The notes below the pieces were generated by a model that saw only the letters and a list, made by a program, of their open reading frames with translations, ran no database searches and was not told where the DNA came from. The position numbers and the translations under genes are program-made. A stretch of DNA of 7,741 bases from Christensenellaceae bacterium (lineage in GTDB: Bacteria; Bacillota; Clostridia; Christensenellales; Borkfalkiaceae): positions 1 to 7,741 of the forward strand of contig JAEDMA010000061.1 of the NCBI GenBank assembly GCA_016295005.1, in the 5' to 3' direction. Shown here piece by piece: positions 1 through 7,741 of this stretch. The number at the start of each line of letters is the position of its first letter. Positions within the stretch are counted from its first letter, which is position 1.

Positions 1-1944
1 CTTTCTTATATTTGCGAATTCCGAGAGAGCCGTTTTCTTTATAAGCCCGTTTTTGGTCGCAAGGCAGATATATCCTTCCGTACCCGCTTTTAAGGGAAGC
101 ATCGCGCAGACCTTTTCGTTTTGTTCTATCTGAATAAGGTTGACTATCGCTCTGCCCCTTGCGGTTCTTTGCGCTTCGGGAATCATAAACCCTTTAATAC
201 TGTAAACCTTGCCTTTATCGGTAAAGAACAGTATATCGTCGTGCGTGGAAGTTACGAACATATTGTCTACGAAGTCTTCTTCCTTAGGCTTATGCGCCGT
301 AACGCCCTTGCCGCCGCGACGTTGCGTTCTGTACTCGGAAACGGGCAGACGTTTAACGTACCCGAAGTGAGTCATGCTGACAACCACGTCTTCGACGGGA
401 ATAAGGTCCGCCGCGTCGATTTCGCCGTAATCGGGGCAAAGTTCGGTTTTACGCGGACTGGGATATTTATTCTTTATTTCGAGCATATCGTTTTTGATAA
501 TCTCTTTAACTCTCCACTCGTTTGCGAGAATATCTTTTAAATCTGCAATAGTTTTATCGAGTTCGACGAGTTCTTCGTTGAGTTTTTCGACTTCCATTGC
601 GGTAAGACGTTGCAATCTCATTTCGAGTATCGCGTTCGCCTGCTTGTCGGAAAGTTCGAATTCCGCCATCAAAGATTTGCAAGCCGAATCTTTATCGCTG
701 CTCTGCTTGATTATTTCTATTACCCTGTCGATATTGTTAAGGGCTATAACCAGACCTTTAACTATATGTTCTCTTTCTTCGGTTTTTGCAAGGTCGTATT
801 TTGTTCTTCTGACGATTACCGATTCCTGATGCGCGACGTAGTGCGTTAAAATTTCTTTAAGGCTCAAAATTTTAGGTTCGCCGTCTACGAGCGCGAGAAG
901 AATTATACCGTCTTTAACCTGCAGGTTGGTGTGCTTGAACAAAGTGTTTAACACTACCTGCGAGTTGGCGTCTTTTTTGACGTCTATAACGATACGCATA
1001 CCGTGTCTGTCCGACTCGTCTTTGATATCGCTTACGCCCTCTATTCTCTTATCTCTTACCATATCCGCTATGGTTTTGATAAGAACGGCTTTGTTTACCT
1101 GATACGGAAGTTCCGAAACGACTATCCTTTCTCTTGTGCCGTTGGCGAAATCTTCGATTTCCGTTTTCGCTCTCAGTACGAAACCGCCTTTGCCCGTGCG
1201 ATAAGCCTGTCTTATGCCGCTTCTGCCCATCAGAACGCCGCCGGTAGGATAATCGGGCGCGGGTATATATTCCATAAGTTCGTCGGAAGTGATTTCGGGG
1301 TTTTCGATTAAAGCGATGCACCCGTCGATACATTCGGCAAGGTTATGGGGCGGAATATTCGTCGCCATGCCGACCGCTATGCCGTCCGACCCGTTGACTA
1401 AAATATTAGGAAATCTCGACGGTAACACGACCGGTTGCATTTCGGTATCGTCGAAGTTCGGGTAAAAGTCTACCGTATCTTTATCTATTTCGCGGAGCAT
1501 TTCGTTTGCAAGTTTCGATAGCCTTGCTTCGGTGTATCTGTACGCCGCCGCGGGATCGCCGTCCACCGAACCGAAGTTACCGTGTCCGTCAACCAACGGG
1601 AAGTTAATGGAAAAGTCCTGCGCCATACGAACCAACGCGTCGTAAACGGACGAGTCGCCGTGAGGGTGGTATTTACCTAAAACTTCACCGACGATTTTAG
1701 CGCATTTTTTATAGCCTTTATCGTAGGTAAGCCCCATATCGTGCATAGCGTACATAATACGCCTGTGAACGGGTTTCATTCCGTCTCTTACGTCGGGTAT
1801 GGCTCTCGAAACGTTGACCGCCATTGCGTACGCGATAAAAGATTTTTTAACTTCCGCGTTGACTTCTACGTTTATAAGTTTGGTTTTTTCGAGAGTTTTT
1901 TTAAATTCCGCGGTAAGTTCCGCGCTTGCTTCTCTTTTTGCCAT
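1..1944 (-). CDS. gyrA: DNA gyrase subunit A (C-terminus beyond the window)
   Basis: Breakage-reunion subunit of the A2B2 type II topoisomerase that introduces negative supercoils using ATP. I translated the strand through the whole stretch: 648 codons without a stop, running off position 1. Visible marks: YAM (39-41), the [15 protein letters not shown] block (49-63), the quinolone pocket [10 protein letters not shown] (93-102), the catalytic tyrosine Y137 in [12 protein letters not shown] (about 435-442), and the GyrA box QRRGGKG (541-547) that opens the DNA-wrapping beta-pinwheel. The GyrA box separates it from ParC. Family members run about 800-880 residues, so roughly 170 or more residues, most of the pinwheel, are missing. 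The start at 1944 has AGGAG six or seven bases upstream; the N-terminus is about 14 residues longer than in Bacillus GyrA. Residues equivalent to E. coli S83 and D87 are S98 and D102, the wild-type, quinolone-sensitive state. It follows gyrB after 14 bp and must be co-transcribed. Confidence 0.97.
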   Translation of the reverse strand, partial: MAKREASAELTAEFKKTLEKTKLINVEVNAEVKKSFIAYAMAVNVSRAIPDVRDGMKPVHRRIMYAMHDMGLTYDKGYKKCAKIVGEVLGKYHPHGDSSVYDALVRMAQDFSINFPLVDGHGNFGSVDGDPAAAYRYTEARLSKLANEMLREIDKDTVDFYPNFDDTEMQPVVLPSRFPNILVNGSDGIAVGMATNIPPHNLAECIDGCIALIENPEITSDELMEYIPAPDYPTGGVLMGRSGIRQAYRTGKGGFVLRAKTEIEDFANGTRERIVVSELPYQVNKAVLIKTIADMVRDKRIEGVSDIKDESDRHGMRIVIDVKKDANSQVVLNTLFKHTNLQVKDGIILLALVDGEPKILSLKEILTHYVAHQESVIVRRTKYDLAKTEEREHIVKGLVIALNNIDRVIEIIKQSSDKDSACKSLMAEFELSDKQANAILEMRLQRLTAMEVEKLNEELVELDKTIADLKDILANEWRVKEIIKNDMLEIKNKYPSPRKTELCPDYGEIDAADLIPVEDVVVSMTHFGYVKRLPVSEYRTQRRGGKGVTAHKPKEEDFVDNMFVTSTHDDILFFTDKGKVYSIKGFMIPEAQRTARGRAIVNLIQIEQNEKVCAMLPLKAGTEGYICLATKNGLIKKTALSEFANIRK

Positions 1945-1950
1945 TTTCTT

Positions 1951-1956
1951 TCTCCT
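1951..1956 (-). promoter_or_regulatory. Ribosome binding site of gyrA
   Basis: AGGAGA on the minus strand, six bases before the ATG at 1944 and inside the 14-bp gap after the gyrB stop. It is much stronger than the site of gyrB itself and fixes the gyrA start. Confidence 0.8.
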
Positions 1957-1958
1957 GA

Positions 1959-3923
<1,965 letters not shown>

Positions 3924-3941
3924 TTATCGGCATATAAAAAC

Positions 3942-3983
3942 GCGGAAAAACGAAGTTTCGTTTATATCTTATTCTCTTTCCGC
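3942..3983 (-). repeat. Nested inverted repeat in the gyrB leader
   Basis: Outer arms GCGGAAA and TTTCCGC (7 bp, perfect) enclose a second perfect dyad with 7-bp arms AAACGAA/TTCGTTT around two bases (3948-3963). The arms share one base, so in RNA they would form a bulged hairpin with a roughly 6-bp tip stem and a four-base loop. No U-run follows in the transcript direction, so it is not a classic terminator. Confidence 0.5.
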
Positions 3984-3988
3984 TTTAC

Positions 3989-4002
3989 GTGTTTTAAAAC
4001 AC
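3989..4002. repeat. Perfect 14-bp palindrome downstream of the gyrB promoter
   Basis: GTGTTTTAAAACAC reads the same on both strands with no spacer. It lies about 43-56 bases into the inferred gyrBA transcript. A spacer-free palindrome of this length suits a dimeric DNA-binding protein better than an RNA hairpin, which needs a loop. The protein is unknown. Confidence 0.45.
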
Positions 4003-4051
4003 CGTTTCTCCGAATACCGAGAAGAAAAACCATACGGGTTTTTTCGTTTTT

Positions 4052-4080
4052 ATTATACCATAAAACGGGTTTTTTTACAA
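4052..4080 (-). promoter_or_regulatory. Sigma-A-type promoter of gyrBA
   Basis: On the minus strand the -10 box is a perfect TATAAT (4052-4057), preceded by TGG (4058-4060), giving an extended -10. Exactly 17 bp further up is TTGTAA (4075-4080), matching the -35 consensus TTGACA at four of six positions. Predicted start of transcription is near 4045. This is the best promoter match in the gyrB upstream region and points into gyrB. Confidence 0.75.
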
Positions 4081-4095
4081 GTGTTTTTTCTCTTT

Positions 4096-4118
4096 TTAAA
4101 ACTATTATATAGTTTTAA
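4096..4118. repeat. AT-rich inverted repeat upstream of the gyrBA promoter
   Basis: Arms TTAAAACTAT and ATAGTTTTAA (10 bp, perfect) are separated by TAT. The dyad lies about 51-73 bp upstream of the inferred gyrBA start, in the position of an activator or UP-like element, and about 90 bp ahead of the divergent small gene. It might also form a hairpin on either strand, but it is almost purely A/T and has no strong U-run after it. Confidence 0.55.
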
Positions 4119-4148
4119 GGAGGCTATTTTAAAAGGAAAAATTTTCCG

Positions 4149-4205
4149 CCGCGATAAAGCGATATTTTTTGCGTTTTTACGCATTATAATCGCGGGGAGA
4201 AAATT
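4149..4205 (+). promoter_or_regulatory. Putative promoter and ribosome site of the small zinc-ribbon gene
   Basis: A perfect TATAAT is at 4185-4190 and a GGGGAGA ribosome site at 4194-4200, six bases or so before the ATG at 4206. No convincing -35 is present at the right distance. Dyad arms CCGCGAT (4149-4155) and ATCGCGG (4189-4195) bracket the -10 region. If this -10 is used, the leader is only about ten bases and the ribosome site would sit at the very 5' end, so the true promoter may be further up. Confidence 0.4.
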
Positions 4206-4358
4206 ATGGAGACTTGCAAAAACTGCGGCAAAGAAACGGACGGCAACGGCATATTCGTATGCCCCGCGTGCGGAGCGATTTTATGCCCCGACTGCGCGGG
4301 TCAGATGCAGAACATCTGTCCGTATTGCTATTCGCTTATGGATTTTACCAACCTTTAA
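4206..4358 (+). CDS. Small four-CxxC zinc-ribbon-like protein (50 aa)
   Basis: A complete 50-codon reading frame, ATG to TAA, on the otherwise unused plus strand between gyrB and the M50 gene. Cysteines come as four CxxC pairs: C4/C7, C19/C22, C27/C30 and C38/C41, with short loops (11, 4 and 7 residues) between pairs. Such spacing is typical of proteins folding around one or two zinc ions (zinc ribbon or cross-brace). There is no membrane segment or signal peptide, so it should be cytoplasmic. A GGGGAGA ribosome site precedes the ATG and a strong hairpin terminator starts 11 bases after the stop, as for a true monocistronic gene; codon use (GCG, TGC, GAC) agrees with the neighbours. Partner could be nucleic acid or protein; I do not recognise a named family and assign no function. 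Confidence 0.72.
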   Translation: METCKNCGKETDGNGIFVCPACGAILCPDCAGQMQNICPYCYSLMDFTNL

Positions 4359-4368
4359 CCGCAACGAA

Positions 4369-4410
4369 AAGAGAACGACCGCCGCGAAAATTCGCGGCGG
4401 TCGTTCTCTT
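4369..4410. terminator. Strong bidirectional terminator hairpin
   Basis: Perfect 20-bp arms (4369-4388 and 4391-4410) with only AA between them, so the loop is formed by the AAAA/TT centre. The stem is GC-rich in the middle (ACCGCCGCG). Read on the minus strand it runs directly into CTCTTTTCGTT, a usable U-run, so it should end the yabP-M50 operon; on the plus strand it closes the small zinc-ribbon gene, aided by the second stem just after it. Confidence 0.85.
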
Positions 4411-4411
4411 A

Positions 4412-4440
4412 CGGGTTAAAATCCCGATTTATTTTATTTT
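4412..4440 (+). terminator. Weak second stem with U-rich tail
   Basis: CGGG (4412-4415) and CCCG (4423-4426) can pair across TTAAAAT, followed by ATTTATTTTATTTT. The four-pair stem is short. It may provide the U-rich tail that the strong hairpin lacks in the plus direction. Confidence 0.35.
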
Positions 4441-4483
4441 CGGTTGCCAATTAAACGCCGTTCGCCCTTAAAATTCAGGCTTT

Positions 4484-5599
4484 TTAGTCGGTATTTTTAT
4501 CGTAATCGGCTTTGATTTCGTCTAAAAGTTTGGTTTCGAAAAGTCCGTAACCCTTTAACGGGCATTTTTTCGCCTCTTTTATACCCTTTTTGTAAAAGGT
4601 ATCGACGCTGCCCCTTTCCCCGACGATAAAGTATAAATAAGCGAGTTTAATGCGGATATTCGTTAACGTATTGTATTTATTCAGATAGTCTTCGGCTTCG
4701 TACATAAGTTCGTCGGCTTTTTCGGGATTACGCGAAAACGTGCATGCGTTATATAAAGCGTAAGCGTTTATTTCGCATTTTAAGCCTTTCGGCAAACTAT
4801 CCGCGGCGGCTAAAAGTCTGTTCGTCGTTTTTGCGGCGTTTTCGTAATCTTTTTTATCGAGATAGTAATTGTATCTCGCCTGCGTTATCGCGAAAAACAT
4901 AGGGTCGTTTTCGGGCAACTGGGGAAGGTCGAAATACATACTTTCGTCTATTTCGGACGGGGTTTTTCCGCCGTACATTTCAGCCTGTATTTCAAGTATG
5001 CGAAGAAGAGTAACCGAGCGGTCGTCCTTTTCCTTTACCCCTTTAATAACCATACCGTCGTTGCGTTCGCCGTCGGAGTCGCGCGGAAGCAGCGAATCGA
5101 AAAAATAATACGCTCCCATGGGCAACGCCATGGAAAGTATTCCGTAAACCTCTTTGGAAAGTACGTCGGTTAAAAACAACGGAGCGATACCTATAACCGT
5201 CATTATAAGCGAAGCGATTATTCCGCCGCGCGTATACGCTATAAGGCGTTTATCCATATTTTCTTTATACTTGGGTACCGTTTCGGTATACCCCGACTGT
5301 TCGCCGAGCCCCGTAAAAGAAAATTCCGTTTTCTTACCCCTTTTCGTCCATTTAAAGAACCATATCGATACCGAACAGAAAGCAAATCCGTTCTTTTTCG
5401 CGGCGAGCATATGCCCCGTTTCGTGCGCGACGCAGTTGATAAAACCGAACGCTACCACGCCTATAAGATAAAAAACGACGGAAATAAACGCGTTGCCGTA
5501 ATAATAATTTGCGTTTCCTACCACAGTCGCAGCGACGAACGCCCCCACCGTTAATAGGTAAACGATTATAGTGTTTATTATGTTTTTCGTTCTGCTCAT
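4484..5599 (-). CDS. M50 (site-2-protease-like) membrane metallopeptidase with helical C-terminal half
   Basis: 371 residues. The N-terminal half is a membrane-embedded zinc protease of the M50 type: hydrophobic segments at about 8-28, 36-58, 118-143 and 151-171; the zinc motif HETGH (59-63) at the end of the second; and FDSLLP (167-172) followed by SDG and NDG (175-182), matching the N/D-x-LLP...DG block that supplies the third zinc ligand. The half after residue about 200 is soluble, rich in charged helices with repeated A/Y/L spacing (for example 236-275 and 285-330), resembling TPR-like helical hairpins. M50 enzymes cut transmembrane helices, often releasing sigma or regulatory factors. 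The start at 5599 overlaps the preceding stop as ATGA, with AAGGGG eight or so bases upstream, so it is translationally coupled to the Ppx-like gene. It lacks the CBS domain of SpoIVFB. Substrate unknown; class confident, role not. Confidence 0.85.
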   Translation of the reverse strand: MSRTKNIINTIIVYLLTVGAFVAATVVGNANYYYGNAFISVVFYLIGVVAFGFINCVAHETGHMLAAKKNGFAFCSVSIWFFKWTKRGKKTEFSFTGLGEQSGYTETVPKYKENMDKRLIAYTRGGIIASLIMTVIGIAPLFLTDVLSKEVYGILSMALPMGAYYFFDSLLPRDSDGERNDGMVIKGVKEKDDRSVTLLRILEIQAEMYGGKTPSEIDESMYFDLPQLPENDPMFFAITQARYNYYLDKKDYENAAKTTNRLLAAADSLPKGLKCEINAYALYNACTFSRNPEKADELMYEAEDYLNKYNTLTNIRIKLAYLYFIVGERGSVDTFYKKGIKEAKKCPLKGYGLFETKLLDEIKADYDKNTD

Positions 5600-6462
5600 T
5601 TTTCGCCCCTTTTCGTATCGAGATACCCTTCGAGATTGTCTTTATCGCTTACGGTAACCTTATTTAAGCCACATTTATTCATAATTTCGCATAAAAGCGC
5701 CGCGCCGCTCGCAATCACTTCGGCGCGTTCGGGTTGTAGCCCTTTAAGTTTTTTGCGCTCTTCCACGCTTAAAGAAAACAATTTATCTCTTAAAGTTTCG
5801 GCTTTTTCTTTTTCTATAACGAAGCCGTCTACGACCTTTCGGTCGAACTTTTCAAGTTTTAAAATCATAGCGGCAACGGTGGTAATCGTGCCGCCGACCC
5901 CGTAAAAATCGGTTTCGGGAATATCGCCGTATTCTTCTACCTTTTTGCGGCAGTAAGAAATGTTTTCTTCCCTGTCTTGTCCGCAAACGGTTTCTACTTT
6001 TACGCACCCTATAGGCAGACTATAAGCGTACTCTTTCTTACCGTCTTTGTAAACGGCTATTTCGGAACTTGCGCCGCCTATATCAATAATTCCGCCGTCT
6101 CTTCCGCCAAGAACTCCCCTTGCGCCGATTTCCGCTTCTTTTTCGCCGGAAATAACGTCTACCTTTACGCCCGACTTATCGAAAATTTTTCGTGTGAAAA
6201 CGTCGCCGTTTTCGGATTGCCTTACGGCCGCCGTCGCAAACACGAAAATCTCGTCCGCGCCGAAATCTTTCGCCTTTCCGATAAAAAACAAAACGGCGTC
6301 CGCCGTCCTTTCCATAGCGGTTTCGGTAAGACGCGAATTTTTGCCTATTCCTTCCGCGAGTTTTGTTATTTTAACGTATTTTTCGGTGGAATCGCCAACA
6401 GCCGTCATCAATCTGACGGAATTCGAACCCACGTCTATAACGCCGTATTTTTCAGTATCCAT
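5596..6462 (-). CDS. Ppx/GppA-family phosphatase (exopolyphosphatase-like)
   Basis: 288 residues, cytoplasmic, of the ASKHA fold. Phosphate-1 loop VIDVGSNSVRL (8-18, D10), the SGEKEAE block with probable catalytic glutamate E109, phosphate-2 loop IIDIGGASSE (125-134), GVGGT (188-192), ASGAALL (251-257) and the closing VSDKDNLEGYL (271-281). It is the short two-lobe form (about 300 residues), without the C-terminal HD-like domain of E. coli PPX/GppA (about 500). The family hydrolyses polyphosphate or pppGpp; which one cannot be told from sequence. It follows divIC after 24 bp and overlaps the M50 gene by 4 bp. Its start at 6462 has only a weak ribosome site (GAAAG), so coupling to divIC translation is likely. 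In many Clostridia a Ppx-like gene lies near divIC and the sporulation genes, in line with this arrangement. Confidence 0.93.
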   Translation of the reverse strand: MDTEKYGVIDVGSNSVRLMTAVGDSTEKYVKITKLAEGIGKNSRLTETAMERTADAVLFFIGKAKDFGADEIFVFATAAVRQSENGDVFTRKIFDKSGVKVDVISGEKEAEIGARGVLGGRDGGIIDIGGASSEIAVYKDGKKEYAYSLPIGCVKVETVCGQDREENISYCRKKVEEYGDIPETDFYGVGGTITTVAAMILKLEKFDRKVVDGFVIEKEKAETLRDKLFSLSVEERKKLKGLQPERAEVIASGAALLCEIMNKCGLNKVTVSDKDNLEGYLDTKRGEK

Positions 6463-6486
6463 AGTCTTTCGTCGGTAGCGCAGTTT

Positions 6487-6774
6487 TTAATTATTGCCGT
6501 CGTTTTTATATATCTTGTCCCCGTCAAAGCAATAACCGAGTTGACGAGCGCGCATGACTATCCATTGATAAGCCGAACGCTCTTCTATAACGTCGTCGCT
6601 GTGTTTGATGATTTCGTTATATTCGGTTATTTTACGTTCGAGTTCGGCAAGTTCTCTTTGCGAGTTTAAAATGGCGACGATCTGATAAACCATCAACGAT
6701 AAAAGCACCGTCAAAAGCAATACCGCGCCGACCGTCAGCGCAACGACTACTCTTTTGAATTTACCTTCTTCCAC
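6487..6774 (-). CDS. divIC: Septum formation initiator, DivIC/FtsB family
   Basis: 95-residue bitopic membrane protein of the division septum; family members bind FtsL and DivIB/FtsQ and help activate septal wall synthesis. Layout: short basic cytoplasmic tail (KFKR), one membrane helix (about 9-35), a coiled-coil stretch (about 36-60, NSQRELAELERKITEYNE), then an extracytoplasmic tail with ARQLGYCFDGDKIY (76-89), the typical family ending. Length is usual. The start codon is GTG at 6774, with AAGGAAG eight bases upstream inside yabQ; the two genes overlap by 28 bp. Placement after yabP-yabQ is the classic Firmicutes order, which supports divIC over ftsB of other phyla. The Ppx-like gene follows in the same reading frame after a TAA and eight codons. 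Confidence 0.9.
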   Translation of the reverse strand: MEEGKFKRVVVALTVGAVLLLTVLLSLMVYQIVAILNSQRELAELERKITEYNEIIKHSDDVIEERSAYQWIVMRARQLGYCFDGDKIYKNDGNN

Positions 6775-7187
6775 CTGCCGTTCTTCCTTTTTGCCGCAGT
6801 TATTGCAGTTTTTATCCTATTTTTAATGAAAACGAGCGTTTTTTTGATTTTTCCGCCGATTTTTCTATTAAAAATTCTTATTATATTGTACAACCTTTTA
6901 AACAATTTTGCAAGTATAATATTAAAACTTTTTAAGTAGAGAAAAATTCCGAGAAAAACGCCGACGACCATATAAGTTCTGAGCGACGGAAAGTTGAAAA
7001 AATACGCCGCCGCCTGAAAAACAATAAACGCCGACAAGAAGGCGAAGGTATCGGTTATAACGCCCAAAACTTTTATTTTTAAGCCGCTTTTTATCAATTC
7101 GGAAAGGGAAAAACAAACGCCGCTAATAGCCCCTACGGCGACGCAGGCGATAAAAACGAAAATCTGCCCTTCGGAAACGAACGTCAC
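6747..7187 (-). CDS. yabQ: Sporulation membrane protein YabQ
   Basis: 146 residues. Hydrophobic segments at about 8-30, 40-65 and 70-92, then a strongly basic C-terminal tail (97-146, over 15 Lys/Arg). The SLRTYMVVGVFLGIFLYLKSF region (68-88) fits the R-x-Y...G...Y pattern of the YabQ family. In Bacillus YabQ is an outer forespore membrane protein needed for cortex formation; that role is transferred by homology and gene order. It starts with GTG at 7187 inside GTGA, overlapping the yabP stop by 4 bp, with AAAAGG about eight bases upstream. Its last 28 bp carry the start of divIC. Confidence 0.88.
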   Translation of the reverse strand: MTFVSEGQIFVFIACVAVGAISGVCFSLSELIKSGLKIKVLGVITDTFAFLSAFIVFQAAAYFFNFPSLRTYMVVGVFLGIFLYLKSFNIILAKLFKRLYNIIRIFNRKIGGKIKKTLVFIKNRIKTAITAAKRKNGRWKKVNSKE

Positions 7188-7444
7188 TTAAAAAGCCTTT
7201 TCATTACGGGTTGTTTTTTCACGCCGTACTTTATTTCCGCAAAATCGCCGTCGGCGGTAAGATTTCCGTTACTTTTGTTGTAAGAAGTTATCTTTATTCC
7301 CTGCCCGTTTACGGTTACCTTGTCGCTTCCGACGGTGAGTTTAAGGTAGTTTTCCGAAAACCCGTCTACCGACGTCACTCCCGTCATAGAAAGTCTTTTT
7401 CTGCCTTCCAGCATAAGTTTATCTGTTCCCGCCGTTTCCGTCAT
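7184..7444 (-). CDS. yabP: Sporulation protein YabP
   Basis: 86-residue soluble protein of the YabP/YqfC family, needed for spore coat or cortex assembly in Bacillus and expressed in the mother cell. The LMLEGRKRLSMTGVTSVDGF block (10-29) matches the conserved L-x-x-R-x-x-L-x-I-T-G-V-x-x-V-x-x-F signature; later short strands such as LKLTVGSDKVTVNG and LTADGDFAEIKYG fit the beta-rich pattern and length. The ATG at 7444 has AAGGAGA (within 7450-7457) seven bases upstream. First gene of the five-gene operon; just before it is a sigma-E-like -10 element. The S4-domain gene (hslR/yabO) that often precedes yabP is absent here. Confidence 0.9.
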   Translation of the reverse strand: MTETAGTDKLMLEGRKRLSMTGVTSVDGFSENYLKLTVGSDKVTVNGQGIKITSYNKSNGNLTADGDFAEIKYGVKKQPVMKRLFK

Positions 7445-7450
7445 AATTAT

Positions 7451-7473
7451 CTCCTTTTTTGTTTAAATATATG
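7451..7473 (-). promoter_or_regulatory. Putative sigma-E-type promoter and ribosome site of yabP
   Basis: On the minus strand CATATATT (7466-7473) matches the sigma-E -10 consensus CATACA-T at nearly every position. A T/A-rich TTAAATT occurs about 12 bp further up as a poor -35. The ribosome site AAGGAGA lies around 7451-7457. The predicted leader is short (about 15 nt). Sigma-E control of yabP and yabQ is known in Bacillus; here it is inferred from the match. Confidence 0.4.
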
Positions 7474-7537
7474 CCGCAAAAACGCAATTTAAAACAAAAT
7501 CCGCAAGGTTTTCAGAGTTCTTTTTTTTGAAAAATTA

Positions 7538-7568
7538 AAAGATGCTTTGGGTTTTCCAAAGCATCTTT
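7538..7568. terminator. Rho-independent terminator after the partial gene
   Basis: Perfect 13-bp arms (7538-7550 and 7556-7568; core GATGCTTTGG/CCAAAGCATC) around GTTTT. On the minus strand the stem is followed by CTTTTAATTTTTC, a good U-rich tail 21 bases after the stop of the gene that enters from the right edge. It insulates yabP from that gene. Confidence 0.9.
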
Positions 7569-7589
7569 AATAATTTAATTAGTTATGTG

Positions 7590-7741
7590 TTATGCGGGAA
7601 TATTTGCAACGCTCATTGTAGCGTCTAGATTGATAGTAAATTCAGGGAATTCTTCAATTCCAGCAACGCCTTGCAACCAAGTAATAAATTCAGCAGTTGC
7701 AGTTTTGCTTCCGTCAAACACGATACCTACGTTAGTAGAAA
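7590..7741 (-). CDS. C-terminal end of an unrecognised protein (start beyond the window)
   Basis: 49 codons plus TAA are visible; the first full codon begins at 7739. The end reads ...WLQGVAGIEEFPEFTINLDATMSVANIPA. I do not recognise the family. It has no Arg or Cys, few charges, and alternates polar and hydrophobic residues in a beta-like way, as in secreted or surface proteins or phage structural proteins. Codon use is unlike all other genes here: all six Ala are GCA or GCT, five of six Thr are ACT, and no codon contains CG, while gyrA, ppx and the rest favour GCG, ACG and TCG-rich codons. That fits either a very highly expressed gene or a recent arrival. A terminator follows closely. Confidence 0.7.
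   Translation of the reverse strand, partial: STNVGIVFDGSKTATAEFITWLQGVAGIEEFPEFTINLDATMSVANIPA

Noticed and set aside
1638..1668. Possible quinolone-resistance mutation in gyrA
   Set aside because: The positions equivalent to E. coli S83 and D87 are Ser98 and Asp102, the wild-type residues; the Gyr[14 protein letters not shown] region is also normal.
4026..4045. Terminator or attenuator at the 5' end of the gyrBA transcript
   Set aside because: The stem is almost all A-U pairs and lies within about 20 nt of the inferred start, so it is too weak and too early for a convincing attenuator.
5977..6669. Plus-strand open frame of 230 codons opposite ppx and divIC
   Set aside because: It lies wholly antisense to two well-recognised genes and has no ribosome site or family resemblance; a shadow frame caused by codon bias.

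Overview
The window looks like a piece of a Clostridia-type Firmicutes chromosome with a spore-forming ancestry. The reasons are a yabP-yabQ-divIC cluster (YabP and YabQ are known only from endospore formers and their relatives), a short GyrB of 636 residues without the insertion seen in enterobacteria, Shine-Dalgarno sites of the AGGAG type, and bacterial genes packed on one strand. Species cannot be named from the sequence. Almost everything is on the minus strand.

Region 1 (1-4095): the DNA gyrase operon, gyrB (complete) followed 14 bp later by gyrA (648 residues visible, C-terminal end beyond position 1). A good extended -10 promoter lies about 180 bp before gyrB, so the transcript has a long A-rich leader with several inverted repeats.

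Region 2 (4096-4483): a divergent/convergent intergenic zone. It contains an AT-rich 10-bp-arm inverted repeat, a 50-residue plus-strand protein with four CxxC pairs (a zinc-ribbon-like microprotein), and a very strong perfect 20-bp-arm hairpin that can end transcription from both sides.

Region 3 (4484-7444): a tight five-gene minus-strand operon, transcribed yabP - yabQ - divIC - ppx/gppA-like - M50 membrane metalloprotease. Junctions are GTGA (4 bp overlap), 28 bp overlap, 24 bp gap, ATGA (4 bp overlap). A sigma-E-like -10 element sits just before yabP. The first two genes serve spore-coat/cortex formation, DivIC serves division septum assembly, and the last two are enzymes (polyphosphate/ppGpp-type phosphatase and site-2-protease-like peptidase) whose job here is inferred only from company.

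Region 4 (7445-7741): the yabP promoter region, a 13-bp-arm terminator, and the last 49 codons of an unrecognised minus-strand gene whose codon choice differs strongly from all other genes in the window.

No tRNA, rRNA, CRISPR array, insertion sequence or transposase was seen.
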